A DNA stretch of 64,000 bases from Aquiflexum sp. TKW24L (GTDB lineage Bacteria; Bacteroidota; Bacteroidia; Cytophagales; Cyclobacteriaceae). The stretch spans positions 62,001 through 126,000 of the forward strand of contig NZ_JAMFLG010000009.1 in NCBI RefSeq assembly GCF_023502205.1. Direction: 5' to 3'. The notes beneath the pieces are model-generated. The model made no database searches. It was not told the DNA's origin and saw only the letters and a program-made list of their open reading frames with translations. The position numbers and the translations under genes were made by a program. Positions 16,079-25,918 of this stretch are shown in pieces; within the stretch, counting starts at the first letter, position 1, and the number at the start of each line of letters is the position of its first letter.

Positions 16079-17833
16079 GAAATTATCATTGGATTTTGGA
16101 AGGTTAAAACTGAACTCGCTGCCTATTCCAAGTTGACTGTTAATAATTAATTCTCCACCGTTTTTGATGATATAATCCTGGACCAGTAACATCCCTAGCC
16201 CAGTGCCTGTTGATTTGTCTTTTCCAAGAGTGGTGAATGATTCTCTGTTTTTCAATTTCTCTAAATTTTCTTCCGAAATTCCTAACCCTGTGTCTTTGAT
16301 TTTGATGGTAACAGATCCTTCATTTTCCTTAAGTATGACGGTCACATAATCCCCTTTTCCGGAAAATTTGATCGCATTACTGAGTAGATTCCTTATGGCG
16401 AGGTCAATCATGTTTTTATCTGCAAAAACATGAAGCTGACCATATTTTTGAAGGGTGAGCGTAATGCCTTTTTCCCTTGTAACTTTCTCAAAAAGGGAAA
16501 CTTGTAGTTCAACAAGTTTGTCGAGTTCAAAAGTGTTTTTCACCAAGAATTCCCCTTTCAATTGACTGCTTGTCCATGCTAATAGATTTTCAAGTAAAAT
16601 CGAAACCGAATCCATGTTTTTATTGATTTCCGGCAGGATTTGAAAAAATTCTTCTTTGGAAATCACGCCTTCAAAAGACAATTTAATCAATTCCCTTATC
16701 CCAAAAATCGGTCCTTTTAAATCATGGGAAATGATGGTGAAAAGTTTGTCTTTGAGGCTGTTCAGGTTTTTTAATTCATCAGCTTGATTTCTGATTTGGT
16801 TCTGAATGGATTTTTCCTGGGTGACGTCTTCAAAAATAACCATCCTGCCAAGGAAGTTCCCTTTTTTGTCTTTGATGGGAACATATTCAACAGTTAGGTC
16901 TTTTCTTCCTAATTTAAATTCTAAAGTGGAATCACTATCCCTTTTTTCTTCTTTTTTAAGAAAACTTTCAAATTCTGAATCCTTCCCAAAAATCTCTTCA
17001 AGTCTTTTTCCAATCAAATTTGAAATCGGCAGCTCCAATATTTTTCCTATAAAAGGATTGAAATCTATGATCCTGAAATTGGGATCAAAAACCAGAATGC
17101 CTTTGGTGATTACTTCAAAAACCTTGTCTCTGGCGATCGGTTTAATGCTAAACAGGTCAAATCTTAACAGGCCTATTCCCACAAAAATATACATGATCAA
17201 AAACGCATAGGGAGTAAGGTCGATGTGGCCAAAGGGTCTGAATCCAAGTAAATATATAATGTTAAATGCCCACGGAAATAACCCGGCGAGCACCAAAAGA
17301 TTGTTTTGTTTTTTGAAAATGGGATCTGCGTTTTTGAATTTATAAAGCAGGATTATAATCCCAATGGATAGAGAAATGTAAAAAAAAGAAAGGTGCACAT
17401 AATACCAAGGACCAATAGTGATGGCCAATAATGGGAATGGTCCGGAATCATCTACCATGACATGCCGATAGTGCAGGTGGTGGTATTCATTTGTCAAAAC
17501 CATGAAAAAAGTTATAGCTGGAATCACAAAAATCATCAATGCGACGGTTGGATTAGAATATTTTTCCAAGCCTGAATACTTAAGACAAAACCAAAGCCAT
17601 GTGCCAGGTGCCATCGCAATTCCAATGTACTCGATCTTGATCCAAAAAAGCATGTCCTCAAGACTCTTGACCGAAAGCTCAAATCCATAAGCCAAAGCCC
17701 AGATAGAAACGAACAACATGGTTAATGCAAACCACCTCACCGAATCCCCAAGCCTGTAAATGATTACAGTAGAAATCGCTGCTACAATTATTCCCGACAC
17801 CAAAAGGGTGATCGAAAAAATATTTAGGTTCAC
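16064..17833 (-). CDS. Seven-transmembrane sensor histidine kinase with PAS domain
   Basis: A 589-residue membrane kinase. Residues 1-225 contain seven hydrophobic helices of the HisKA_7TM type (PF16927), with the family string KSLEDMLFWIKIEYIGIAMAP. A PAS domain (about 237-340) ends in FEDVTQEKSIQ. HisKA carries the phospho-acceptor His370 in TIISHDLKGPIFGIRE. The HATPase domain shows NLLSNAIKFS (N box), KIKDTGLGIS (G1) and GTGLGMLLV (G2). No response regulator gene adjoins it, so it is an orphan kinase. The start is GTG 17833, directly before the first helix. Its 3' end overlaps the acyl-CoA reductase gene tail-to-tail. Confidence 0.93.
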   Translation of the reverse strand: MNLNIFSITLLVSGIIVAAISTVIIYRLGDSVRWFALTMLFVSIWALAYGFELSVKSLEDMLFWIKIEYIGIAMAPGTWLWFCLKYSGLEKYSNPTVALMIFVIPAITFFMVLTNEYHHLHYRHVMVDDSGPFPLLAITIGPWYYVHLSFFYISLSIGIIILLYKFKNADPIFKKQNNLLVLAGLFPWAFNIIYLLGFRPFGHIDLTPYAFLIMYIFVGIGLLRFDLFSIKPIARDKVFEVITKGILVFDPNFRIIDFNPFIGKILELPISNLIGKRLEEIFGKDSEFESFLKKEEKRDSDSTLEFKLGRKDLTVEYVPIKDKKGNFLGRMVIFEDVTQEKSIQNQIRNQADELKNLNSLKDKLFTIISHDLKGPIFGIRELIKLSFEGVISKEEFFQILPEINKNMDSVSILLENLLAWTSSQLKGEFLVKNTFELDKLVELQVSLFEKVTREKGITLTLQKYGQLHVFADKNMIDLAIRNLLSNAIKFSGKGDYVTVILKENEGSVTIKIKDTGLGISEENLEKLKNRESFTTLGKDKSTGTGLGMLLVQDYIIKNGGELIINSQLGIGSEFSFNLPKSNDNFLEVI

Positions 17834-18260
17834 GGTATTTTGGATTTGATTAAGAGAGGAAATGTAAACATTTTTATAACCAAAGGATAGGATTATTTTG
17901 TGGTATGGTTTTGCAGTTTGGCCGTTTTGGATGAAATTTCAAGCATTTTTTATCTGATTGGAGACAAAAAACACTTTATTGAGTTTGAAAAGATTTTTTT
18001 AAAAAAGGAAAATCTATTTGCTAAAATTAGGAATCAGAGACGTGATTGAAAAATTTTTGGACTCAACATGGATGAAAGCAATAAGCCAAATGGTTATTGA
18101 AAGATTTACTGATTCCAAAAAATTAAATCATGTGAAGAATTGTATACCTATTTTTAAATGAAGGCAATCAAAAACTGAATTTCTTTGAAATTTCAAAACA
18201 TTTAGGCGAAATAAATAGAATACCTTACATGAAAACACTTCCAATTTTGGCCTGATTTTT
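17834..18260. other. Long intergenic region, no recognised gene
   Basis: About 480 nt separate the kinase start and the aconitase start. Two short plus-strand open stretches in different frames (18003-18161 and 18136-18255) abut and together span about 250 nt. Neither resembles a family I know, and neither has a convincing start. This is very AT-rich sequence and may be a regulatory region or a decayed gene. Confidence 0.3.
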
Positions 18261-18268
18261 TATCTTTG
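18261..18268 (+). promoter_or_regulatory. Candidate -7 element of the aconitase gene
   Basis: TATCTTTG matches TAnnTTTG exactly and lies 45 nt before the ATG, giving a leader of about 38 nt. No clear -33 TTG is seen at the expected spacing. Confidence 0.5.
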
Positions 18269-18313
18269 CGGACGATAAAAATAACCTTCTTCACATTTTA
18301 AATACAATTCCCA

Positions 18314-20575
18314 ATGGCATTTGATATAGAAATGATCAAGGCGGTCTACTCCAAATTTCCCTCCCGGGTAGAGGCTGCCAGAAAAGCAGTCGGCAAACCA
18401 CTGACCTTGACAGAAAAAATATTATATGCGCACTTGACCCAAGGCGAAGCAGATTCGTCATTTGAACGAGGTGTGTCATACGTAGAATTCAATCCTGATC
18501 GGGTAGCCATGCAGGATGCAACGGCCCAAATGGCACTTTTGCAGTTTATGCAGGCGGGTAGAGATAAGGTTGCAGTACCTTCTACTGTACATTGCGATCA
18601 CCTGATTCAAGCAGAAATCGGAGCTTTGGCGGATCTCAAAAAGGCGAATGATAAAAATAAAGAGGTTTATGACTTTCTTTCTTCTGTTTCCAATAAATAT
18701 GGAATTGGATTTTGGAAACCAGGAGCGGGAATTATCCACCAGGTTGTTTTGGAAAATTATGCATTTCCGGGAGGAATGATGATCGGAACGGATTCTCATA
18801 CTCCAAATGCCGGTGGTCTTGGAATGATCGCTATCGGTGTAGGTGGTGCTGATGCCTGTGATGTCATGGCAGGATTGCCTTGGGAGCTGAAGTTCCCAAA
18901 ACTGATAGGCGTAAAATTGACTGGTAGACTTTCAGGGTGGACTTCTGCCAAGGATGTAATTCTCAAAGTTGCAGGAATTCTAACTGTAAAAGGTGGAACG
19001 GGTGCGGTAGTGGAATATTTTGGAGATGGAGCAAGATCACTTTCTGCAACAGGTAAAGGAACCATCTGTAATATGGGCGCTGAAATCGGTGCTACAACTT
19101 CCATTTTTGGATATGATGAAAAATCTGAAGCCTATCTGAGAGGAACTGAGAGAGGAGATATCGCTGATATTGCCAACTCTATCAAAGAACATCTTACCGG
19201 TGACGAGGAAGTGTATGCCAATCCTGAAAAATATTTTGATCAAGTGATAGAAATTGACCTGTCAAATCTTGAGCCCCATATCAACGGGCCATTTACTCCA
19301 GATTTGGCCTGGCCTATTTCAGAATTTGCGGCCGCTGTAAGAGAAAATAATTGGCCTGCAAAACTTGAAGTAGGATTAATCGGATCATGCACCAACTCTT
19401 CTTATGAAGATATTTCACGAGCGGCGTCCCTTGCACAGCAAGCTGTGGATAAGAAACTGAATGCTAAATCTGAATATACCATTACTCCTGGTTCCGAGCA
19501 GGTAAGATTCACTGTCGAAAGAGATGGCTTCTTGGCTATTTTTGAGAATATGGGCGGTGTGGTTTTGGCCAATGCCTGTGGACCGTGTATTGGTCAATGG
19601 GCAAGACACGGTGCTGAAAAGCAAGAAAAGAATTCCATCATCACTTCCTTCAATAGGAATTTTGCAAAAAGGGCAGATGGGAATCCTAATACTCACTCGT
19701 TTGTGGCTTCTCCGGAAATTGTGACTGCTATGGCTATCGCAGGAGATTTGACTTTTAATCCCCTGACTGATTCTCTGATCAATGAAGATGGAGAATCTGT
19801 GAGATTGGAAGAGCCAAGTGGCTTGGAAATGCCCACAAAAGGATTTGCTGTTGAGGATGCCGGCTATCAAGCACCTGCATTGGATGGATCAAAAGTGAGT
19901 GTACTTGTGGATCCAAAATCTGAAAGGTTGCAATTGCTAGAACCGTTTAAAGCATGGGAAGGAACTGATCTAAAAGGATTGAAACTACTCATCAAAGCAA
20001 AAGGAAAATGTACGACCGACCATATATCCATGGCTGGGCCTTGGTTGAGATTCCGAGGTCATTTGGATAATATTTCCAATAATATGCTGATCGGAGCACA
20101 GAATGCATATAACCTTGAAACCAATAAAGTTAAAAACCAACTTACCGGTGAATACGGGGAAGTGCCCGCTGTGCAGAGATATTACAAACAGTTTGGGATA
20201 GGGTCTATTGTTGTGGGAGACGAGAATTATGGTGAAGGATCTTCAAGAGAACATGCAGCAATGGAACCAAGGTTTTTGGGTGTCAGGGCGATTTTGGTTA
20301 AATCATTTGCCAGAATTCATGAGACAAACCTCAAAAAACAAGGAATGTTGGCGCTCACATTTGCCAATCCATCGGATTATGATTTGATTCAGGAAGATGA
20401 CGCTATTGATATTGTGGGATTGACTGATTTCAAACCCGGACATCATTTGGTCGTGGTATTGAATCATGCTGATGGCACCAAAAACGAAATCAAAGTCAAT
20501 CATACTTACAATGAGGGCCAGATAGGTTGGTTTGTAGCAGGCTCTGCTTTGAATTTGATTAAGGAGGAGGTTTGA
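18314..20575 (+). CDS. acn: Aconitate hydratase (mitochondrial-type)
   Basis: A 753-residue [4Fe-4S] aconitase that interconverts citrate and isocitrate in the TCA cycle. The three cluster cysteines are Cys359 ([11 protein letters not shown]) and Cys422/Cys425 ([11 protein letters not shown]). [21 protein letters not shown] is the substrate-binding string, and [17 protein letters not shown] marks the swivelling C-terminal domain. The length near 750 and the order of motifs fit the mitochondrial-type subgroup rather than the approximately 890-residue AcnA or the AcnB type. It is a monocistronic gene with its own promoter element and a terminator 20 nt after the stop. Confidence 0.96.
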   Translation: MAFDIEMIKAVYSKFPSRVEAARKAVGKPLTLTEKILYAHLTQGEADSSFERGVSYVEFNPDRVAMQDATAQMALLQFMQAGRDKVAVPSTVHCDHLIQAEIGALADLKKANDKNKEVYDFLSSVSNKYGIGFWKPGAGIIHQVVLENYAFPGGMMIGTDSHTPNAGGLGMIAIGVGGADACDVMAGLPWELKFPKLIGVKLTGRLSGWTSAKDVILKVAGILTVKGGTGAVVEYFGDGARSLSATGKGTICNMGAEIGATTSIFGYDEKSEAYLRGTERGDIADIANSIKEHLTGDEEVYANPEKYFDQVIEIDLSNLEPHINGPFTPDLAWPISEFAAAVRENNWPAKLEVGLIGSCTNSSYEDISRAASLAQQAVDKKLNAKSEYTITPGSEQVRFTVERDGFLAIFENMGGVVLANACGPCIGQWARHGAEKQEKNSIITSFNRNFAKRADGNPNTHSFVASPEIVTAMAIAGDLTFNPLTDSLINEDGESVRLEEPSGLEMPTKGFAVEDAGYQAPALDGSKVSVLVDPKSERLQLLEPFKAWEGTDLKGLKLLIKAKGKCTTDHISMAGPWLRFRGHLDNISNNMLIGAQNAYNLETNKVKNQLTGEYGEVPAVQRYYKQFGIGSIVVGDENYGEGSSREHAAMEPRFLGVRAILVKSFARIHETNLKKQGMLALTFANPSDYDLIQEDDAIDIVGLTDFKPGHHLVVVLNHADGTKNEIKVNHTYNEGQIGWFVAGSALNLIKEEV

Positions 20576-20591
20576 CCTTCAAATATTCTAA

Positions 20592-20628
20592 AAAAGGGGC
20601 TGTAGGATTAATTCTACAGCCTTTTTGT
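20592..20628 (+). terminator. Intrinsic terminator of the aconitase gene
   Basis: GGCTGTAG (20598-20605) / CTACAGCC (20614-20621), 8-nt loop, flanked by A-run and TTTTT. Confidence 0.88.
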
Positions 20629-20655
20629 TTATTCAATTTTTCAAATCGATTGTAA

Positions 20656-21897
20656 ATGGTCAAAATATTCCATTTGATATTGTCTTCAGAAAAACCCAAG
20701 GTGAGACAAATCTTGCTTTTTCTGATGTTTTTATTAATAATCGCTCAAAACGCTTTTGGGCAAACAGTTGAATCCGATGAACGTGCCCAGTTGGATGTAG
20801 GGGAAGGTGTCAGCTTTTCGAAAGATTCACTTTTTTTGATGAATTTAAGATTTAGAATGCAAAACAGGGCAGGGTTTAACACTCTTGATGGGGATGATAT
20901 CACGATCAATGAATTTGAGATGAGGGTAAGACGACTCCGCTTAAGGTTTGATGGATTTATCCTTAATCCAAAGTTTCAATATTATATACAACTTGGGTTT
21001 TCAAAAGCCGACCTTGATCTAGAAGCAAGTGGTATAGCACAGCCGGTGAGAGATGCCATTGTCTATTATTTTGCCACCGATAATCTTTACTTTGGTTTTG
21101 GACAGTCCAAACTGCCTGGAAATAGACAGCGGGTAACTAGCTCCGGAAACCTTCAGTTTGCTGATCGTTCTATAGCAAATGCTGCATTTACTATTGACCG
21201 GGACTTTGGCTTTTTTGGATATTATACTAAAAAACTAAAAGAGAATTCTTTTTTTCAGTTAAAAGGGGCAATAACAACCGGAGAGGGAAGAAATGCCTCA
21301 AAAACCAATAATGGGCTTGCCTATACCGGAAGGATTGAATATCTTCCATTAGGATTATTCACCAACAAAGGAGATTACTCAGAGGGAGATATTGAGTTTG
21401 AAGAAACTCCAAAATTAGCTACGGGATTGACGTATTCTAAAAACTTCAAATCAACAAGGACCGGTGGGCAACTTGGTTTGCCATTATTTGAAGCTAGAAA
21501 CTTAAACACTTTGATTGTAGATGCAGTGTTTAAGTACCGAGGAAATTCAGTAATGACAGAATATTTTCAAAGAAAAAGTCCGGATCCCATTACTTCTAAT
21601 GAAAATGGCGACATCCGCTATATACAGGTTGGACAAGGATTTAATATACAGGTCGGCAAAATGGTTTCACGTAAATCTGAGCTTGCAGTAAGGTATGCTT
21701 TCGTCCTTCCAGATCAAACAATATCAGAATTCCAAGAAAAGATAGACGAGGCTATTCTAGGCTACACCTATTATCTCAATGGGCATAGGATAAAATTACA
21801 AGGAAACGTGGGTTATAAGTGGCTAGAAGGACTAACAAAGTTTGATAATGCTGGAAATTCTTGGACAGGTATGTTTCAGGTTGAGTTTGGAATCTGA
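20656..21897 (+). CDS. Phosphate-selective porin OprO/OprP family protein
   Basis: The 413-residue precursor has a long-n-region signal peptide (residues 1-35, ending NAFGQ) and a 16-strand-type barrel of PF07396. MRVRRLRLRFDGFILNPKFQYYIQLGF is the typical opening of the family, and the protein ends VEFGI. It forms an outer-membrane channel; in Pseudomonas OprP is anion/phosphate selective, whereas in Bacteroidota the specificity is mostly untested. No pst or pho genes adjoin. The hybrid kinase gene follows by about 140 nt on the same strand, but I see no terminator between them, so joint expression is possible. Confidence 0.9.
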   Translation: MVKIFHLILSSEKPKVRQILLFLMFLLIIAQNAFGQTVESDERAQLDVGEGVSFSKDSLFLMNLRFRMQNRAGFNTLDGDDITINEFEMRVRRLRLRFDGFILNPKFQYYIQLGFSKADLDLEASGIAQPVRDAIVYYFATDNLYFGFGQSKLPGNRQRVTSSGNLQFADRSIANAAFTIDRDFGFFGYYTKKLKENSFFQLKGAITTGEGRNASKTNNGLAYTGRIEYLPLGLFTNKGDYSEGDIEFEETPKLATGLTYSKNFKSTRTGGQLGLPLFEARNLNTLIVDAVFKYRGNSVMTEYFQRKSPDPITSNENGDIRYIQVGQGFNIQVGKMVSRKSELAVRYAFVLPDQTISEFQEKIDEAILGYTYYLNGHRIKLQGNVGYKWLEGLTKFDNAGNSWTGMFQVEFGI

Positions 21898-22040
21898 TAA
21901 AATCAATATTTTATTAAATATTTAATTACAATTTATTTGTGTCAAAAAACAATTTAATGTATGTTTACAGCATAAGTTTTTCATTAAGCTTTGCACCCAT
22001 TTCAAAGAGATTTTAATTATTTTCCAGAGCGTTGTTTCCC

Positions 22041-24992
22041 ATGAAGGAAAGAGGTATCAACAATACATTCAAGAAGATTATTTACGAATCATCGGAGATG
22101 GTTTTCTTGGCGGACGATACCTATCCTTACAATATTTTTTATTCAAATGAAGCTTTTGATAAAATAATCGGTGAAAAATTGGGTGACAAAACCTTGGTCG
22201 GACTAGGCCTAGATATCAATTCTTACATTTTCAATGAGGAACTGATAATCAGGTTTTTAGAGCAGGAATTTGTTTTTAATATTGAACTCCCCCAAGATAA
22301 CGGTTCTAATTATTTCCTTTTTTATAAGGGCAAAGAAATGAGGTCCAAGGGAATGCCTAGCAGAATTGAAACTGGGCAATTTTTCGAAAATGTAAATGAC
22401 ATTATCGGAATCGGGCAAGAAAATTTTCTTACATGGATAAGTCACTCGGTTATGAATGTCCTTGGTTTTTCTCCGGAAGAACTGACTAATGTGGAACTAT
22501 GTCAATTTTTTCATTCAGAAGATTTAGCCCAAGTTCAAGATCTTTGGTTTACTGCAAAAAGCGGAACTACTAACAGTCATTTTGAGGCGAGAATAATTTC
22601 AAAAAGCGGAGATTACAAATGGATTAATTGGAATGTAAATTTCCAAGAAGGCGTATTTTATGCTGTTGGAAGGGATGTGACACAGGAGCGGATTGCCAAA
22701 GATGGGATGTCCAGCAGGAATGAACTCATTAAACTAGGAGAAATCGTATCAAAATCCGGTGTATGGGAAATCAGCATACCTGAAAATAAAGTCATTTGGA
22801 GTGAAGGCCTTTATTCCATTTTTGAAGTTGAATCTGGAAGCGCTATTAGCCTGGAACAAACAATAAATTATTTTTTGCCGGAGTTCAGGCCAATAATCCA
22901 AAAGGGCCTGACAGAATTGATGGCTATTGGAAAAGATTTTGACCTAAAGCTGAAAATCAAAACAAAATTTGAAAAGGAAAAGTGGATCAGGGTAATTGGA
23001 AAAAGCCAATTTAAAGGAAATGAAGTTTCAAAAGTATTTGGGACGATCAGGGATATTTCTGAAGAAAATGACCTCCTGAGTGAGCTTGGCTTATACAAAG
23101 AGATGTTTGAACACTCTCCTGAATCAATCTTGATTTCAGATATTTCGGGCAAGATCATTTTTACAAACCATGAAGCAAATCAAAAACTGGGTATAGCGCT
23201 TAATACCGTTAGATCCTATAAAATTGGGGATTTCGATACCCGATTTGCCGAGGAAGCTGCTTGGGGTAGTCATATCCAAAAATTGACCAATGAAAAGAAC
23301 TTAATATATAAAACACAATATATCAAGTCAGATAAAAAAGAAATTCACATGGAAGTGAATTGTAGTTTGGTGGAAATTCTCCAAGTGAAATATATTGTAT
23401 CCTTTGCGAGGGATATTTCAGAGCGGATAAGTCTGGAGCAGACACTTCAGGAATCATCTGATTTTTTGCTTCACTTGACAGAACAGGTTCCGGGAGCACT
23501 TTATCAGTTTGTTTTGGACAAAGAAGGTCAAATGAAGTTTTCTTATCTGAGTCCTGGGATTAAGGATTTATTAGGAATCAAGGAAGGTGAATTAAAGGAT
23601 TTTATCAATATCAGCTTTGCCATCAACAAAGTCCATACTGAAGACATCGCGCTTGTTCTTACTTCTACAGTAACTTCCGCGCGAACATTAAGGCCATGGA
23701 ATTGTCAGTTTAGATTGAAAGAGCCAATGAATGGGCAGTTTAAATGGGTCTCTGGTGCTGCGAAACCTGAACAATTGGATAATGGAGATGTGGTTTGGTA
23801 TGGTTACCTGACCGATATCTCTGACCAAAAGAAATTTGAGGAAAACCTCAAAAATGCTAGGGAGCAAGCCGAAAGGGCTAGTCAAATTAAATCCGAGTTT
23901 TTGTCAATGATCAGCCATGAATTGAGAACTCCGCTTAATGCGATTTCAGGTTCTGTGTATACTTTGCTTCAAGACGACCATTCTTCCCAACAGGCATCTG
24001 CTTTGAACACCATTAATTTTGCAGTAGATAACCTGATCATCATGATCAATGATTTATTGGATTATCAGAAAATTGAAGCTGGGAAACTTACTTTGGATTA
24101 CAATCCTATGAATCTTAAGGAAGTCGTTAATCAGGTTGTAAAAGGCTTGGAATTTCATGCCAAAGACAGTAGGAACAAATTAATACTTCATTTTCCTGAG
24201 GAATTGAATCAAGAAGTGAAAGGTGATAAGGTTCGACTTGCTCAAATTTTGAATAACCTGATCACCAATGCTTTGAAATTTACAAACAATGGGGAAGTGG
24301 TAATTGATGTCATGCTAACTGAGGTTTTAGAAGAAAAAATCAAGGTATATTTTTCGGTTAAGGATAGTGGAATCGGAATTGCAAAGGAGCATCAATCCCG
24401 AATTTTCAATCAATTTGACCAAATTCAACATTCCTTCAGTAAAAAATATGGAGGCACGGGACTTGGACTATCTATTACTAAAAGACTTTTGGAACAGATG
24501 GACAGTCATATTCAACTTGAATCTGAACTCGGAATCGGCTCCACTTTTTCTTTTGAGATTATATTGGAAAAAACCAAAAAGCAGTTTATTCCTGCACCAC
24601 AGAAGGATAGTGGCTCTTTATTGCAATTCAACAAAATTAAGTTACTGATGGCCGAGGACAATGATGTCAATGCCCTGGTCCTTGGAAAAATAATCAAAAA
24701 ATGGGGTATTGAATATGATAGGGTCAATAATGGTCAAGAGGCGGTAGATGCTGTCAAAAATCAAAATTATGATTGTGTATTGATGGATATTCAAATGCCT
24801 GTAATGGACGGATTTGAGGCTACTAGGCTTATCAAAACTATTTCCAATGTACCGGTATTGGCATTATCTGCCGCTGCAAAACAAGATTTAATAGAAAGGA
24901 TCGACCAAAGTGGATTTACAGGGTACGTGTCAAAACCCATCGATGCCTCAGAATTATTGAAAAAAATCAAGGAGGTACTGAATCACTCCTGA
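22041..24992 (+). CDS. Cytoplasmic multi-PAS hybrid sensor histidine kinase/response regulator
   Basis: A 983-residue hybrid kinase without transmembrane helices. At least four PAS/PAC repeats occupy residues 1-600; PAC ends such as WINWNVNFQEGVFYAVGRDVTQE, VFGTIRDISEEN, YIVSFARDISER and WYGYLTDISDQKK mark them. HisKA has His626 (MISHELRTPLNAI). HATPase motifs are NNLITNALKFTNNG, VKDSGIGIAKEH and GGTGLGLSI. The C-terminal REC domain has Asp916 as phospho-acceptor (VLMDIQMPVMDGFEAT). Phosphate would flow within the protein and then to an unknown Hpt. The first possible start is a TTG at 22032; ATG 22041 is preferred. It overlaps the convergent TPR lipoprotein gene by 10 nt. Confidence 0.93.
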   Translation: MKERGINNTFKKIIYESSEMVFLADDTYPYNIFYSNEAFDKIIGEKLGDKTLVGLGLDINSYIFNEELIIRFLEQEFVFNIELPQDNGSNYFLFYKGKEMRSKGMPSRIETGQFFENVNDIIGIGQENFLTWISHSVMNVLGFSPEELTNVELCQFFHSEDLAQVQDLWFTAKSGTTNSHFEARIISKSGDYKWINWNVNFQEGVFYAVGRDVTQERIAKDGMSSRNELIKLGEIVSKSGVWEISIPENKVIWSEGLYSIFEVESGSAISLEQTINYFLPEFRPIIQKGLTELMAIGKDFDLKLKIKTKFEKEKWIRVIGKSQFKGNEVSKVFGTIRDISEENDLLSELGLYKEMFEHSPESILISDISGKIIFTNHEANQKLGIALNTVRSYKIGDFDTRFAEEAAWGSHIQKLTNEKNLIYKTQYIKSDKKEIHMEVNCSLVEILQVKYIVSFARDISERISLEQTLQESSDFLLHLTEQVPGALYQFVLDKEGQMKFSYLSPGIKDLLGIKEGELKDFINISFAINKVHTEDIALVLTSTVTSARTLRPWNCQFRLKEPMNGQFKWVSGAAKPEQLDNGDVVWYGYLTDISDQKKFEENLKNAREQAERASQIKSEFLSMISHELRTPLNAISGSVYTLLQDDHSSQQASALNTINFAVDNLIIMINDLLDYQKIEAGKLTLDYNPMNLKEVVNQVVKGLEFHAKDSRNKLILHFPEELNQEVKGDKVRLAQILNNLITNALKFTNNGEVVIDVMLTEVLEEKIKVYFSVKDSGIGIAKEHQSRIFNQFDQIQHSFSKKYGGTGLGLSITKRLLEQMDSHIQLESELGIGSTFSFEIILEKTKKQFIPAPQKDSGSLLQFNKIKLLMAEDNDVNALVLGKIIKKWGIEYDRVNNGQEAVDAVKNQNYDCVLMDIQMPVMDGFEATRLIKTISNVPVLALSAAAKQDLIERIDQSGFTGYVSKPIDASELLKKIKEVLNHS

Positions 24993-25918
24993 TTGTATTT
25001 TGCCATGTATTCTTTGACCAGTTCCATCTCAGGATCTTTCTTAAGCACCTCTTCAAAATAGTTTAAGGCAATGTCTTTTTGATTTTTATAATAATAGTAA
25101 ATCGCTTTATTCCTGATTGCGTACAGGTTTTTTGGGTTTTGTTTCAAGCTGTAGTTAATGTCTTCAAGACCTTTGTCAAGTTCTCCGAGGTAAATTAAAT
25201 ATAGGCCACGGTTATTGTAAAAAAAAGCCTCTTTTGAATTGATCTTGATAGATTCTTCTATCCAATCCAATGCTTTTTCATAGTCTTTGGATTCAAATGA
25301 AATCATTGATCTCAGGTTATAAATATTGGGTTCATCAGGGTTCAGTTTTTGGGCGAGATCCAATGCGGCCTCGGATTTTTCAAATTCTTTTAGATAAAAA
25401 TGAAGTGTGGCTTTATTGATCAAAACCTCGGCATTATCTGGCTGATATATCAAAGAATTATTAAAAGAATTCAAAGCTTTGGGATAATCCCGCATCTTTT
25501 CCAATACCAAACCTGTTAAAAAATGACTCTTCCAATTTTCGGGTTGTAGGGTTAAAAGATTTTTACTGTCTTCCAAGGCTTTGTAATATTCCCCATTGTC
25601 CATATAGCATACCCCCCTTTGAAAAAGGGCCAAAGTGTCTGAAGGGTTTTCCTGGAGGATTACTGAAAAATCCTTTATCGCATCCTCTAACCTGTTGAGC
25701 TGTTGGTATACCAAACCCCTGTTGTATAATCCGTCTTTGTATTTTTGGTCAATCTGCAGGGCTTCAGTATAGAATTCTATTGCCGCTTGTGGATCATTTT
25801 GTTTCAGTTTCTCGTTTCCTTTAAGCAGAAATCGGCCTTTTCTTGTTTCAGAATTATCGCATGCAAATAAAACCAAAACTCCAAAAAGGATTATTATGGA
25901 AAATTTAAGTTTATTCAT
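24983..25918 (-). CDS. Tetratricopeptide repeat lipoprotein
   Basis: A 311-residue lipoprotein (MNKLKF...LFACDNS, Cys at 20). About eight consecutive TPR units run from residue 33 to the end, recognisable from repeats of the type A(I/L)..(F/Y)..A(L/I)...P such as AAIEFYTEALQIDQKYKDGL and ALNSFNNSLIYQPDNAEVL. It is a protein-protein interaction scaffold anchored in the envelope; partner unknown. ATG 25918 is chosen over an upstream start because it opens the lipoprotein signal. The start overlaps the end of the preceding AI-2E transporter gene by 8 nt, so the two are translationally coupled. Confidence 0.88.
   Translation of the reverse strand: MNKLKFSIIILFGVLVLFACDNSETRKGRFLLKGNEKLKQNDPQAAIEFYTEALQIDQKYKDGLYNRGLVYQQLNRLEDAIKDFSVILQENPSDTLALFQRGVCYMDNGEYYKALEDSKNLLTLQPENWKSHFLTGLVLEKMRDYPKALNSFNNSLIYQPDNAEVLINKATLHFYLKEFEKSEAALDLAQKLNPDEPNIYNLRSMISFESKDYEKALDWIEESIKINSKEAFFYNNRGLYLIYLGELDKGLEDINYSLKQNPKNLYAIRNKAIYYYYKNQKDIALNYFEEVLKKDPEMELVKEYMAKYNQE

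Noticed and set aside
20656-24992. Phosphate-sensing module made of the OprO/P porin and the hybrid kinase
   Set aside because: Adjacency alone; no pho box, PhoB-type regulator or Pst gene supports it.
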